Shown here in pieces: positions 27,052-35,355 of a stretch of DNA of 64,000 bases. The position numbers and the translations under genes are program-made. The stretch's first letter is position 1. Each line of letters begins with the position of its first letter. Source of the DNA: Arthrobacter sp. StoSoilB19 (GTDB taxonomy: Bacteria; Actinomycetota; Actinomycetes; Actinomycetales; Micrococcaceae); contig NZ_AP024650.1 in NCBI RefSeq assembly GCF_019977275.1, positions 1,302,001-1,366,000 on the forward strand. Direction: 5' to 3'. The notes below the pieces were generated by a model that was given only the letters and a program-made list of their open reading frames with translations, did not search any database and was not told the origin of the DNA.

Positions 27052-28107
27052 ATGATTCCTGCTGTTGTGCCCTGTACTGACCGCGCCCTTTGGGACGAAT
27101 ACGTCGACCGGTTCCAGGGGCATCCGCAACAGCTGTGGGGCTGGGGCGAGACCAAGGCAACGCACGGCTGGTCCGTGGACAGGGTCCTGGTCAAGGCCGG
27201 CGAGGAAATCATTGGCTGCGCCCAGTTGCTGGTCCGCAGGCTTCCCGTCCCCTTCCGGGCGCTGGTCTACATTCCGCGCGGCCCCATGTGCTCCGTGGAG
27301 AACGCCCAGGTGGTCCTGAACCGGCTGGCCGAGCACGCTGCCCTCCGCCACCGCGGCGTGGCCCTCAGCATCGAACCCGACTGGGACCGCGACTCAGGTT
27401 TTGCCGGCGCCGTCGCGGCTGCCGGCTTCCGCGAGTCCGCCAACACCGTGCTCATCCCGCGCACGCTCATCCTGGACCTCACCCGTTCCGACGACGAACT
27501 GATGGCGGAGATGTCCAAGTCCACACGGGCGAACATCCGCAAGGCCATGCGAAGCGACGTGGAATTCCGCAAGGTCAAGAACGACTCCGAGCTGGAACAG
27601 GTGCTGGCCATTTACCACGACACTGCGGCACGGGCGGGCTTCGGGATCCACGAAGACCAGTACTACCGCGACATCTTCCGCAACCTCGGCGACGCCTCAC
27701 CGATCATCGCCGCGTTCGACGGCGAGCAGATGCTTGCCTTCACGTGGTTGTCCCGCAGCGGTGCCACCGCGTTCGAGCTCTACGGCGGGGTCTCTGCCGA
27801 GGGGCAGAAGCAGCGCGTGAACTACGGCGTGAAGTGGGCGGCCCTGCAGTCCATGCGCGAGGACGGCTGCAGCCGGTACGACTTCAACGGCCTGCTCAAC
27901 GACGGCATTTCCGACTTCAAGAAGCAGTTCGCCAAACACGAAAACATGCTGCTGGGCACCTGGGACAGGCCGCTGTCGCCGTTCTACCCCGCATACGCCA
28001 CAGCCATGCCGCTGGCCCGCAAGGGCCTCCAGCAGGGGCGCCGGCTGGTGAAGACCGCAGCTGGCCGCGTCGTGCCCCTGGTCCGGAAGCTGCGGCCGGC
28101 CAGCTGA
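27052..28107 (+). CDS. FemAB/FemX-type peptidoglycan bridge aminoacyltransferase
   Basis: Non-ribosomal peptidyltransferase, 351 aa, likely adding an amino acid from aminoacyl-tRNA to lipid II to build the interpeptide bridge that is characteristic of Arthrobacter peptidoglycan. Two GNAT-like subdomains are seen; conserved FemX segments include KSTRANIRKAM (about 155), GFGIHEDQYYRD, and YDFNGLLNDGISDFKKQFAKHE (substrate pocket, about 285). No long coiled-coil insert, so it is the FemX-like short form. TATAGG (27037-27042) is a probable -10. The amino acid added cannot be told. Confidence 0.85.
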   Translation: MIPAVVPCTDRALWDEYVDRFQGHPQQLWGWGETKATHGWSVDRVLVKAGEEIIGCAQLLVRRLPVPFRALVYIPRGPMCSVENAQVVLNRLAEHAALRHRGVALSIEPDWDRDSGFAGAVAAAGFRESANTVLIPRTLILDLTRSDDELMAEMSKSTRANIRKAMRSDVEFRKVKNDSELEQVLAIYHDTAARAGFGIHEDQYYRDIFRNLGDASPIIAAFDGEQMLAFTWLSRSGATAFELYGGVSAEGQKQRVNYGVKWAALQSMREDGCSRYDFNGLLNDGISDFKKQFAKHENMLLGTWDRPLSPFYPAYATAMPLARKGLQQGRRLVKTAAGRVVPLVRKLRPAS

Positions 28108-28123
28108 CCGCACTATGACAGGA

Positions 28124-28164
28124 GGGCGACGGCGGCACCCGGGTGGGTGCCGCCGTCGCCCTTT
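28124..28164. terminator. Strong bidirectional terminator between femX-like gene and manA
   Basis: A perfect 17-bp stem (28124-28140 with 28145-28161), loop GGGT, then TTT; core GACGGCGGCACCC. Confidence 0.9.
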
Positions 28165-28185
28165 GTTGTTGCCGGCGCGGCCCTG

Positions 28186-29430
28186 CTAAAGACCGGTGGT
28201 CACCGCGAATGCCAGCGCCGTGCCGTCGCTGCCTGCCGCCCGGTGGACGTTGACCGGAGCTTCCGCAGCGGCGATGAATGCGCTGCCGCCGCGCGACAGC
28301 TGCAGGTCCCCCTTGGGGGAGTCGAGGTACACGTCACCTGCCACCACGATGATCACGGCCGGTCCGGCCTGGGCCAGTGGAACGGGACCGGCGTCAGGGC
28401 CCAGTTCGATGCGCTGCAGCTGGAATTCCCGGAACGGCGGGCGGAAGATGTCCTGGTCCAGCACCGTCTTTTCGGCGTCCAGCATCGGCACGGCCACGGG
28501 ATGGAAGTCGATGGTGCGCAGGAGTTCGGGCACATCCACGTGCTTGGGCGTCAGGCCGCCGCGCAGGACGTTGTCCGAGGAAGCCATGACCTCCACGCCC
28601 AGCCCGTGCAGGTACGCGTGCACGTTCCCGGCAGGAAGGTAGACCGCCTGGCCCGGCTTCAGTGAGATCCTGTTCAGCAGCAGCGAAATCAGGACGCCGG
28701 GATCGCCGGGGTACTTTTCGTTGAGGCTGATGGCGGTACCCAGCTCTGCCTGGTATGGCTCAAGCGGAGCCCCGGACACCAGGGCTGCCACCACCAGGGC
28801 CGTTTCCTCTGCCACGTCCGTGCCGCCCGTGATCAGCCGTTCGAAGGCTCGGCGGAGCGCCGCACCCTCATCCGGACCGTCGAGGTCGCCAAGAAGGGCC
28901 CGGAGCAGCTCCGGCGCCTGTCCGCCGCCATGGAAGGCAGCCGCAACGTGCTGCAAAATCTTCCGGGTCTCCGCAGCCGGCCGGAACCCGCACAGCGCCT
29001 CGAAAGGTGTGAGTGCCAGGATCATCTCCGGCTTGTGGTTGTCATCCTTGTAGTTCCGGTGGGCGGCATGGGGATCGATCCCGGCCTCATTTTCGCGCGC
29101 AAACCCCTCCCGCGCCTGTTCCAGGCTCGGGTGGACCTGGAGCGAGAGGGGCTGGGCTGCCGCGAGGATCTTGGCCAGGAACGGCAGCCGGGGGCCGAAC
29201 GCGGAGACGGATTCAGCGCCCAGGAAATGCTCAGGGTCAGAGGAGATGAGGGCATCGAGCGGGCTCCGGGACCCGTCCTCGGGCAGGTGGGCCACCGAGG
29301 GAGAGTCAGGGTGTGCCCCGATCCACAGCTCGGCCTCCGGGCGCCCTGACTCGGGACGGCCCAGCAGCGAGGCGATGGCCGTCGTCGAACCCCAGGCGTA
29401 GTCCCGGAGGACGTTCTCAATCTCGTACAA
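28186..29430 (-). CDS. manA: Mannose-6-phosphate isomerase, class I
   Basis: Converts fructose-6-phosphate and mannose-6-phosphate, supplying GDP-mannose and mannosylated lipids and proteins (an O-mannosyltransferase is at 50 kb). 414 aa; cupin zinc enzyme with LQVHPS (metal His, about 100) and DNHKPEMILALTPFEALCGF (metal His/Glu, about 135). The start appears to be TTG 29430, which opens the conserved MYEIENVLRDYAWGS sequence. Confidence 0.94.
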   Translation of the reverse strand: MYEIENVLRDYAWGSTTAIASLLGRPESGRPEAELWIGAHPDSPSVAHLPEDGSRSPLDALISSDPEHFLGAESVSAFGPRLPFLAKILAAAQPLSLQVHPSLEQAREGFARENEAGIDPHAAHRNYKDDNHKPEMILALTPFEALCGFRPAAETRKILQHVAAAFHGGGQAPELLRALLGDLDGPDEGAALRRAFERLITGGTDVAEETALVVAALVSGAPLEPYQAELGTAISLNEKYPGDPGVLISLLLNRISLKPGQAVYLPAGNVHAYLHGLGVEVMASSDNVLRGGLTPKHVDVPELLRTIDFHPVAVPMLDAEKTVLDQDIFRPPFREFQLQRIELGPDAGPVPLAQAGPAVIIVVAGDVYLDSPKGDLQLSRGGSAFIAAAEAPVNVHRAAGSDGTALAFAVTTGL

Positions 29431-29511
29431 AACCGTTCCGTTCCTTATGGGTGGGCAGATGTGTGGCCCTGATGGCTGGGCACTGGGTGTTTGGCCCGAT
29501 GGGGCTGAAGG

Positions 29512-31161
29512 TTACAGCGGGGCGCACTGTCCGTTGGTCGCCACGAGTTGGCGGATGGCCTCTTCGTCGCCCGCGAGCTTGAGCTGGGTCAGCATCTCCT
29601 CGGTGATCGGCTCCCCGTCGGGCGTCGTGGTCACGGGGGTGAAGTCCGACGGCGAGGGCTGCTGGGCGGCATTGCCCGCGGCGGGCAGACTGGCGGGGAC
29701 GGCCCCGCCAGCCTGGACGTGGCCGGCGCCGGCCTGGGGAACCGTGATCCCGTCGTCGGGAATTCCGGCCGACTGGGCACCCTTGGCGGATGCTGATGCC
29801 AGCAGCTGGTCCACGCGCTCATGGATCTGGTCGAAGTCAGGGTTGGTGGAGAACGAGGGGTCGAAGTCGGGCGGTCCGATGGTGAGCCGCTTGACGTCCT
29901 TGCCCTTCGCCTTGATGGCGAGGTCCAGGAAACTGCCCAGCTGGGCGGAGGAGATGTTGGACTCCACCACCTTTGTTCCGGCCCGGGCGATGTCCTCGAA
30001 CTTGGACAGCAGGGTGGCCGGATCCAGCTGCTTCAACATGGCCTGCTGTACGCACTGCTGGCGCTGGATGCGGGAATAGTCGTCCACGTACTCGCGGGAG
30101 CGCCCGTACCAGAGTGCCTGGGCGCCGTTGAGCGTCTGGTCTCCGGCGGGGATCCATCCCAGCGGCATGCCGTGGGTCTTGGTGGCCTCGTCGAAATAGC
30201 CGCTCATGGGAACCCAGCCCCCGGCTTTGATCCGGATACCCCCCATGGCGTCGATGAGCGTCGAGAAGCCCTCCATGTCAACCAGGACGTAGGCCTGGAT
30301 CTGCATGCCCAGGGTGCCGGAAACGGCCTCCATGGTCGCCTGGGCGCCGGGGTCTGCCACGCCGGGGTAGAGGTCGGCGTGTTCGTTGGTGACCTCGGTA
30401 TTGATGGCGTTGATCAGGCATTCGTCACCGCAGTTGTACCCGTCAGGGTAGAGGGCGCGCATGGGGGAGCCGGCGCTGAACTGTGCATTCTGGAAATTCC
30501 GGGGGACCGAAATGATGGCGGTCTGCCCCGTCTGGGCGTCCACGCTCAGGATGGAGAGGCTGTCCGGCCGGCGTCCGGTGCGGTCGTCGCCGGCGTCGCC
30601 GCCCATCATGAGGAAGTTGTAGCGTCCGTCCACGGGCTCCATGGCCGGGCCGGAGGAAAAGATGTTGCCGATCGCGTTGCGGCCCACGTTCAGCAGGTAG
30701 GCGGCGTAGCCCAGGGAGCCGCTTCCCACCACCAGCGCGAGCACCAGGGCGATGCCGACGGCGGGACGCGCCCGCGGAGCCAGCAGGACAGGCCGGATGA
30801 GCCGGAGGGTGTTCAGGAAGAGGAAAGCCCAGCCGAGCGCCAGCGCCGCCAGCAGGACCACCAGCACCATCGACGTGATCGGGTTGGTGAGGATATTGAT
30901 GACCAGGCTCCGGTTGAGCAGCAGCATGGCCACTGTCAGTACCAGGAGCGCCCACACGCAGAGCGTTACGCGCAGGGCAGTCCGCCCCAGCTTCCGGTCC
31001 CCGGCGACGAGTTGCGCGCTGCCCGGTACCAGGAGCGTCAACAGGACCAGCACGAACGCACGCTTGGTACGGACCGCGGGGGAAGCACTGACCGGATAGC
31101 GTACCGGGTCCGTCATGGAGGCGCCGGAGCCGGTGTTGAGCACGCTGCTGCTGCTGGCCAT
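29512..31161 (-). CDS. LytR-CpsA-Psr (LCP) family cell-wall ligase
   Basis: Transfers undecaprenyl-linked glycopolymers to peptidoglycan. 549 aa: four membrane segments (about 30-165), then an extracytoplasmic LCP domain (about 195-400) with conserved Arg/Asp: FLMMGGDAGDDRTGRRPDSL and SVPRNFQNA; a C-terminal disordered, Pro/Ala-rich region and a final segment with a Cys. Four N-terminal helices rather than one is unusual for LCP proteins. ATG 31161 is chosen; the longer frame runs into purE. It probably shares transcription with purK-purE. Confidence 0.9.
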   Translation of the reverse strand: MASSSSVLNTGSGASMTDPVRYPVSASPAVRTKRAFVLVLLTLLVPGSAQLVAGDRKLGRTALRVTLCVWALLVLTVAMLLLNRSLVINILTNPITSMVLVVLLAALALGWAFLFLNTLRLIRPVLLAPRARPAVGIALVLALVVGSGSLGYAAYLLNVGRNAIGNIFSSGPAMEPVDGRYNFLMMGGDAGDDRTGRRPDSLSILSVDAQTGQTAIISVPRNFQNAQFSAGSPMRALYPDGYNCGDECLINAINTEVTNEHADLYPGVADPGAQATMEAVSGTLGMQIQAYVLVDMEGFSTLIDAMGGIRIKAGGWVPMSGYFDEATKTHGMPLGWIPAGDQTLNGAQALWYGRSREYVDDYSRIQRQQCVQQAMLKQLDPATLLSKFEDIARAGTKVVESNISSAQLGSFLDLAIKAKGKDVKRLTIGPPDFDPSFSTNPDFDQIHERVDQLLASASAKGAQSAGIPDDGITVPQAGAGHVQAGGAVPASLPAAGNAAQQPSPSDFTPVTTTPDGEPITEEMLTQLKLAGDEEAIRQLVATNGQCAPL

Positions 31162-31171
31162 GCCCGCCGCC

Positions 31172-31756
31172 CTAACGGCTGCCCCGGAGAGCGCTTGAGC
31201 CGCCGGGGAAGACTTCGCTGACTTTTTGCCGCAGGCTGGCCCCCTTGCGGGAGGCGACGGCGTTGAGGTCGGCGGCGAAATCCAGGAGGTCCGCCCGCAA
31301 TGAAGAGGCAAGCTCATCTGTGCCGGAGGCCAGCATCCGTACGGCCAGGAGCCCGGCGTTCCGCGCCCCTGCGATGGATACCGTGGCAACCGGCACGCCG
31401 GCCGGCATCTGGACGATGGACAGCAGGGAGTCCATTCCGTCAAGGGTCTTCAGGGGAACGGGAACGCCGATCACGGGCAGCGGCGTGACGCTGGCGAGCA
31501 TGCCCGGCAGGTGCGCGGCGCCGCCTGCGCCGGCAATGATGACCCGCAGGCCGCGTTCGTGGGCGGTCTGGCCGTACCGGATCATCTCGGTGGGCATCCG
31601 GTGGGCCGATACGACGTCCGCTTCAAAGGGGATGCCGAACTCGGCCAGGGCGTCGGCCGCAGCCTCCATGACGGGCCAGTCCGAGTCGGAGCCCATGACC
31701 AGCCCCACCAGGGGACCGGCGCCGGAACCGGCGGCTGTGGTTGCTTCGGCGCTCAT
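31172..31756 (-). CDS. purE: 5-(carboxyamino)imidazole ribonucleotide mutase
   Basis: Moves the carboxylate of N5-CAIR to C4 in purine synthesis. 194 aa; signature GSDSDWPVM at about 22, SAHRMP and [11 protein letters not shown] are intact. It has a C-terminal extension of about 25 residues rich in basic residues. ATG 31756 follows GAGGAGAATGC and overlaps the purK stop by ATGA. Confidence 0.96.
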   Translation of the reverse strand: MSAEATTAAGSGAGPLVGLVMGSDSDWPVMEAAADALAEFGIPFEADVVSAHRMPTEMIRYGQTAHERGLRVIIAGAGGAAHLPGMLASVTPLPVIGVPVPLKTLDGMDSLLSIVQMPAGVPVATVSIAGARNAGLLAVRMLASGTDELASSLRADLLDFAADLNAVASRKGASLRQKVSEVFPGGSSALRGSR

Positions 31757-32949
31757 GCATTCTCCTCGAATATTGCGGAAGGTTCTTCGGTGTCAACCCG
31801 TCCATCACGGATGATGCCTGCCACGGCCGTGGCCCGCCGGCGCACCGCGTCGACTTCCGCGGTTGACGATCCCAGCAGGTTGACGTGGCCGATCTTACGT
31901 CCGGGCCGCACTGATTTGCCGTAGCAGTGGATTTTGGCGGCCGGTTCGGCGGCGAGAGCCATGGGGTAGGCGGAGTACAGGTCCTGGTTGTCCCCGCCCA
32001 GGAAGTTCTTCATGACCGCGACGGGCGCCAGCGCATCGGTGGCGCCCAGGGGCAGGTTCAGGACGGCGCGAAGATGTTGTTCGAACTGGCTGGTAATTGA
32101 ACCGTCCTGGGTCCAGTGGCCGGTGTTGTGCGGACGCATTGCCAGTTCGTTGATAAGGAATCCGGCACCGCTGCCCGGTGTTTCGAAGAGTTCCACGGCA
32201 AGGACGCCGGTCACATCCAACTCGGCGGCGATGCGCAGGGCGGCGTCCTCCGCGGCGGCAGCAACCTCCAGCGGAATGTCCAGCGCGGGAGCAATCACCT
32301 CGTCGCAGACACCGTCCACCTGGATGGTGTGGACCACCGGCCAGGCCCGTGCCTCGCCGTCGGGCGTGCGTGCCACGAGGGCGGAGAGCTCGCGGGTGAA
32401 CTCGACTTTCGCCTCTGCCAGCAGGGGACTCATGGCGGCAAACCAGTCCCCGGCTTCAGCGGCCTCGTCTGCTGAGCCCACGATCCGGACCCCCTTGCCG
32501 TCGTAGCCGCCCCGTGGGGTCTTCAACACGACAGGCCAACCGGTTTCGTCGCCGAAGCGGACCAGCGCGTCCACGTCCGCGACCGACGCCCAGGCCGGGT
32601 TGGGCAGTTCCAGCCGGTCGATGGCGGCACGCATGACCAGTTTGTCCTGGGCATGGACCAGGGCGTCCGGTCCGGGCTGGACGTTGACTCCGGCCTCCAG
32701 GAGGGCTCGAAGGTGGTCCGTCGGCACGTGCTCGTGGTCGAACGTCATCACGTCCAGGCCCTTGGAAAATTCCAGGAGCGTCTGCAGGTCCTTGTAATCG
32801 CCCACCGGCGTGGCCGGTACGGCCGACACTGCGGAAACGTCGTCGCCCTCGGCCAGGACGCGGAGTTCAAAGCCGAGTGCGGTAGCGGCAGGGGCCATCA
32901 TTCGCGCGAGCTGGCCGCCGCCAACCACGCCTATCACTGGGAAAGTCAC
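31753..32949 (-). CDS. purK: 5-(carboxyamino)imidazole ribonucleotide synthase
   Basis: ATP-grasp enzyme making N5-CAIR from AIR, ATP and bicarbonate. 398 aa; N-terminal [17 protein letters not shown]-grasp segment [14 protein letters not shown] (about 150) and [17 protein letters not shown] (about 275, substrate loop). GTG 32949 lies seven bases after TAGGCT. First gene of a purK-purE-(LCP) group. Confidence 0.96.
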   Translation of the reverse strand: MTFPVIGVVGGGQLARMMAPAATALGFELRVLAEGDDVSAVSAVPATPVGDYKDLQTLLEFSKGLDVMTFDHEHVPTDHLRALLEAGVNVQPGPDALVHAQDKLVMRAAIDRLELPNPAWASVADVDALVRFGDETGWPVVLKTPRGGYDGKGVRIVGSADEAAEAGDWFAAMSPLLAEAKVEFTRELSALVARTPDGEARAWPVVHTIQVDGVCDEVIAPALDIPLEVAAAAEDAALRIAAELDVTGVLAVELFETPGSGAGFLINELAMRPHNTGHWTQDGSITSQFEQHLRAVLNLPLGATDALAPVAVMKNFLGGDNQDLYSAYPMALAAEPAAKIHCYGKSVRPGRKIGHVNLLGSSTAEVDAVRRRATAVAGIIRDGRVDTEEPSAIFEENA

Positions 32950-33123
32950 ATCTGCCAGCCTACCGAAGAGGGGCCCGATCCCGCTTTTCCCGCCCGGCGG
33001 GGGACGCAGATTTTACGCCGCTGGGCTACCCGGTCTGCTGGCCGGCAACACATGCTCAAAGCTTTGGGGGCTAAAATGGGCATTTGGCCGTGTGGCCCAC
33101 AGTTCGGACGGCCATGGAGGGTC

Positions 33124-33684
33124 ATGTTTAGCGCACTTTCAGATCGTATCCGGGGACTCGCCTCACTCTTCTGGCGCGAGGTGGCCAAATTTGGTGCGGT
33201 GGGCGGTGTGGCGTTCGTCATCGACAACGGGCTGACGTATTACCTGATGCACGGTCCCATGTCGGACAGCGAGGCGAAGGCCCGCTTTGTGGGTGCCACT
33301 GTCGCTACCGTCTTCTCATGGGTGGCGAACCGTTTCTGGACGTTCCGTCACCGCCGCCAGGCCAACATCCTCCGCGAATTTGTCATGTTCGCCATCATCA
33401 ATGGCATTGGCATCGGTATCTCCACCGGATTCACGGCACTGGCCAAATACTGGATGGGCATCGACGACAAGAACCTGCTGTTCCTGGCGGGTGTGGCCGG
33501 CATCCTGGTCGCCACGGTGGTCCGCTTCTTCGCGTACCGCTTCCTGGTGTTCAACGAGGAACTGGACCAGGAGCCGGAGTTCTCCCACGACCACGAGATC
33601 ATCGAAGCCCACCGGCACAGGGAGCACGCACATGCCGCTGAACGCCCGGCTCCCACCCCGGCCGACGGCGGTCCGCAGGCCTAG
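33124..33684 (+). CDS. GtrA family membrane protein
   Basis: 186 aa with four transmembrane helices in the GtrA fold (VAFVIDNGLTYYLM, ATVFSWVANRFWTFRHRR, two more), a type of flippase/partner protein for cell-surface polysaccharides. The C-terminal tail of about 40 residues is His/Glu rich. ATG 33124 follows GGAGGGTC; the long frame upstream overlaps purK. TAAAAT at 33071 may be its -10. Confidence 0.87.
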   Translation: MFSALSDRIRGLASLFWREVAKFGAVGGVAFVIDNGLTYYLMHGPMSDSEAKARFVGATVATVFSWVANRFWTFRHRRQANILREFVMFAIINGIGIGISTGFTALAKYWMGIDDKNLLFLAGVAGILVATVVRFFAYRFLVFNEELDQEPEFSHDHEIIEAHRHREHAHAAERPAPTPADGGPQA

Positions 33685-33698
33685 GCTGTGCAACCTGA

Positions 33699-34400
33699 TT
33701 AACTGCCGTGGATCCGTTCGTCTGCGAGCAGTTTGTCGGTAAGCGCCACGTCAGGATGGGTCAGCACCACGGAGCCGCCCTGCCGCCAGGCCCCCAGCGC
33801 GTTGGCCAACGCGGATTCCAGTCCCTGGTCTGCAGCAACATGCACCCTGGCTCCTTCCGAGTGCGGCAGGGCGAAACTGCTGGTCAGTTCGCTGTGCAGG
33901 ATGGTTCGCCCATCGTGAGTCCGGAGCGCGCAGGCTGAAGGATCCGGGTCGGCGTGCGGCATGAACACATCCCCGTGGGACCGCACCTCCGCGGCGTAGT
34001 CAAGGCAGCCGGCGGGAAGCTCCCCGGTCCAGCGCATGGCCAGGGCGGGCAGCGCAACTGCAATAACGGCGTCGTCCTGTTCCCCGGCGCCGGCGGGATC
34101 GTCCGTGGCCAGGAAATCTGCCGGCCCGCCGTCGAGCACGGTTTCCAGTCCAAGCTGCCACCCGGCCAGGGCCCAGACCAAAGCCTTCCAATGGGCCGGC
34201 AGCGCGAGCCGCAGGCGCATGCCCGGCTCCGCATCCAGCTCGTCCTGCAACAGGTTGCTGGTCTTGGCCACCCAGTTGTCCAGGACCCGTCCCGACAGTT
34301 CCACCCGTTCCGAGTCGGGCCCGTACCAGGTCAGGCGGGGTGCCGTGGAATTTCCGGAGCGAAGGGTGCCCATCAGGTCTATGGCGGGGATTGTCGTCAT
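33699..34400 (-). CDS. TIGR03089 family protein
   Basis: 233 aa, related to the N-terminal part of acyl-adenylate-forming enzymes but too short to carry the full adenylation site; typical of TIGR03089, an actinobacterial family of unknown function (Rv3268). Starts TTIPAIDLMGTLRSGN. ATG 34400 is six bases after CAGGAT. It lies between GtrA and whiB in convergent/divergent order. Confidence 0.8.
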   Translation of the reverse strand: MTTIPAIDLMGTLRSGNSTAPRLTWYGPDSERVELSGRVLDNWVAKTSNLLQDELDAEPGMRLRLALPAHWKALVWALAGWQLGLETVLDGGPADFLATDDPAGAGEQDDAVIAVALPALAMRWTGELPAGCLDYAAEVRSHGDVFMPHADPDPSACALRTHDGRTILHSELTSSFALPHSEGARVHVAADQGLESALANALGAWRQGGSVVLTHPDVALTDKLLADERIHGS

Positions 34401-34595
34401 GGCTTCATCCTGCCACCTTCCCGGGTCTCCCGGCGGTGCCCATTTCCTGGCGGCAGTTTCCTGCCGGCTCCCAGGGTGATAATAATCACACACACTGCTA
34501 AGCGTGCTTGCTATTTCGGCGGGGACCGGGTATTTTCCCCGCGGATCCGGAGAATTTGCGGTCTGTTTGGCCCTTGTCGGCACCCCGCGGCATCC

Positions 34596-34630
34596 GCCAC
34601 GCCCGGGTGAATGGAAATCCCGGGCGTGGC
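34596..34630. repeat. Perfect GC-rich inverted repeat
   Basis: GCCACGCCCGGG (34596-34607) and CCCGGGCGTGGC (34619-34630), an 11-base loop, no T-run. Could be a terminator of an upstream transcript or a regulator site. Confidence 0.6.
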
Positions 34631-34676
34631 GTGCGCAAACTTCCCAGGTTGGACTGTCTATTATCCCGGCAACGGC

Positions 34677-34715
34677 TTGACTCGCCCTAGTTACACACGT
34701 GTAATTAGGTAACTA
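34677..34715 (+). promoter_or_regulatory. whiB promoter with nested palindromes
   Basis: TTGACT (34677-34682), a 17-base spacer and TGTAAT (34700-34705). TTACAC-AC-GTGTAA (34691-34704) overlaps the -10, and TAGTTAC (34688-34694) and GTAACTA (34709-34715) form a second, outer pair of arms. Confidence 0.7.
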
Positions 34716-34792
34716 AAGCAATTGCGTAAATACCGGCACACAACCGAGTGTCCACGTATCCAGGCAGTGGCTGAAACATCAGGAGGGTCGCC

Positions 34793-35326
34793 GTGGGGCA
34801 AGCAGAGCGTATCCAGGAAGATGCCGTCGTGGCCGGTCAGGCAACGGCAAAATACCGTGCGCGGGGGGTGCCGAGTGATTGGTATGTTGACCCCGCCGAT
34901 CCTGATGCCGCAGAGCGGTACAACAGGAATTCCGGCAGCATCCTCGAGGACCAGGCCACCGCGTTCCTTGCGGCACACGAGGCCCTCCTTGACGGCGGCG
35001 CCGAGCCGGAAGACGACCTGGATCCGCCCATGGAGCTGGCAGCGCCCGGTACCGCCCAGCCGGTATGGATTGGACTTCCGCTCCAGCAGGACTTCGACGA
35101 CGAGGGCGAACTTGGCTGGCAGACGGACGCATTGTGCGCCCAGACGGATCCGGAAGCATTCTTCCCGGAAAAGGGCGGCTCCACCCGCGATGCCAAGAAG
35201 GTCTGTGGTGCCTGCAACGTCAGGTCCCAGTGCCTGGAGTATGCGCTGGCCAATGACGAACGGTTCGGCATCTGGGGAGGCCTTTCCGAGCGTGAGCGCC
35301 GGCGGCTAAGGAAGCGAGCAATCTAA
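34793..35326 (+). CDS. whiB2: WhiB-family iron-sulfur transcription factor (WhiB2/WhmD-like)
   Basis: 177 aa. C-terminal WhiB domain (about 105-170): the four cluster Cys are in DALCAQTDPEAFF, KVCGACNVRSQCLEY, followed by the turn FGIWGGLSERERRRL that contacts sigma factor and DNA. A long acidic N-terminal part (residues 1-100) precedes it. GTG 34793 follows AGGAGGG. The neighbourhood suggests the WhiB2/WhmD branch, linked to division and septation. Confidence 0.9.
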   Translation: MGQAERIQEDAVVAGQATAKYRARGVPSDWYVDPADPDAAERYNRNSGSILEDQATAFLAAHEALLDGGAEPEDDLDPPMELAAPGTAQPVWIGLPLQQDFDDEGELGWQTDALCAQTDPEAFFPEKGGSTRDAKKVCGACNVRSQCLEYALANDERFGIWGGLSERERRRLRKRAI

Positions 35327-35355
35327 TTCTTCAGGATGTCCATGTCACTGCCGTT

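Larger units (their letters stand above)
34401..34792. other. 392-base regulatory gap upstream of whiB
   Basis: I see no gene. The segment contains a perfect inverted repeat (34596-34630), the whiB promoter with nested palindromes (34677-34715) and a leader of about 80 bases. Confidence 0.7.

Noticed and set aside
27090..28118. Long overlapping frame on the same strand as the femX-like gene
   Set aside because: It is Arg/Pro-rich with no recognisable family and mirrors high-GC third-position bias of the real gene.
32653..33123. N-terminal extension of the GtrA gene
   Set aside because: The longer frame overlaps purK on the other strand; ATG 33124 has a proper ribosome site.
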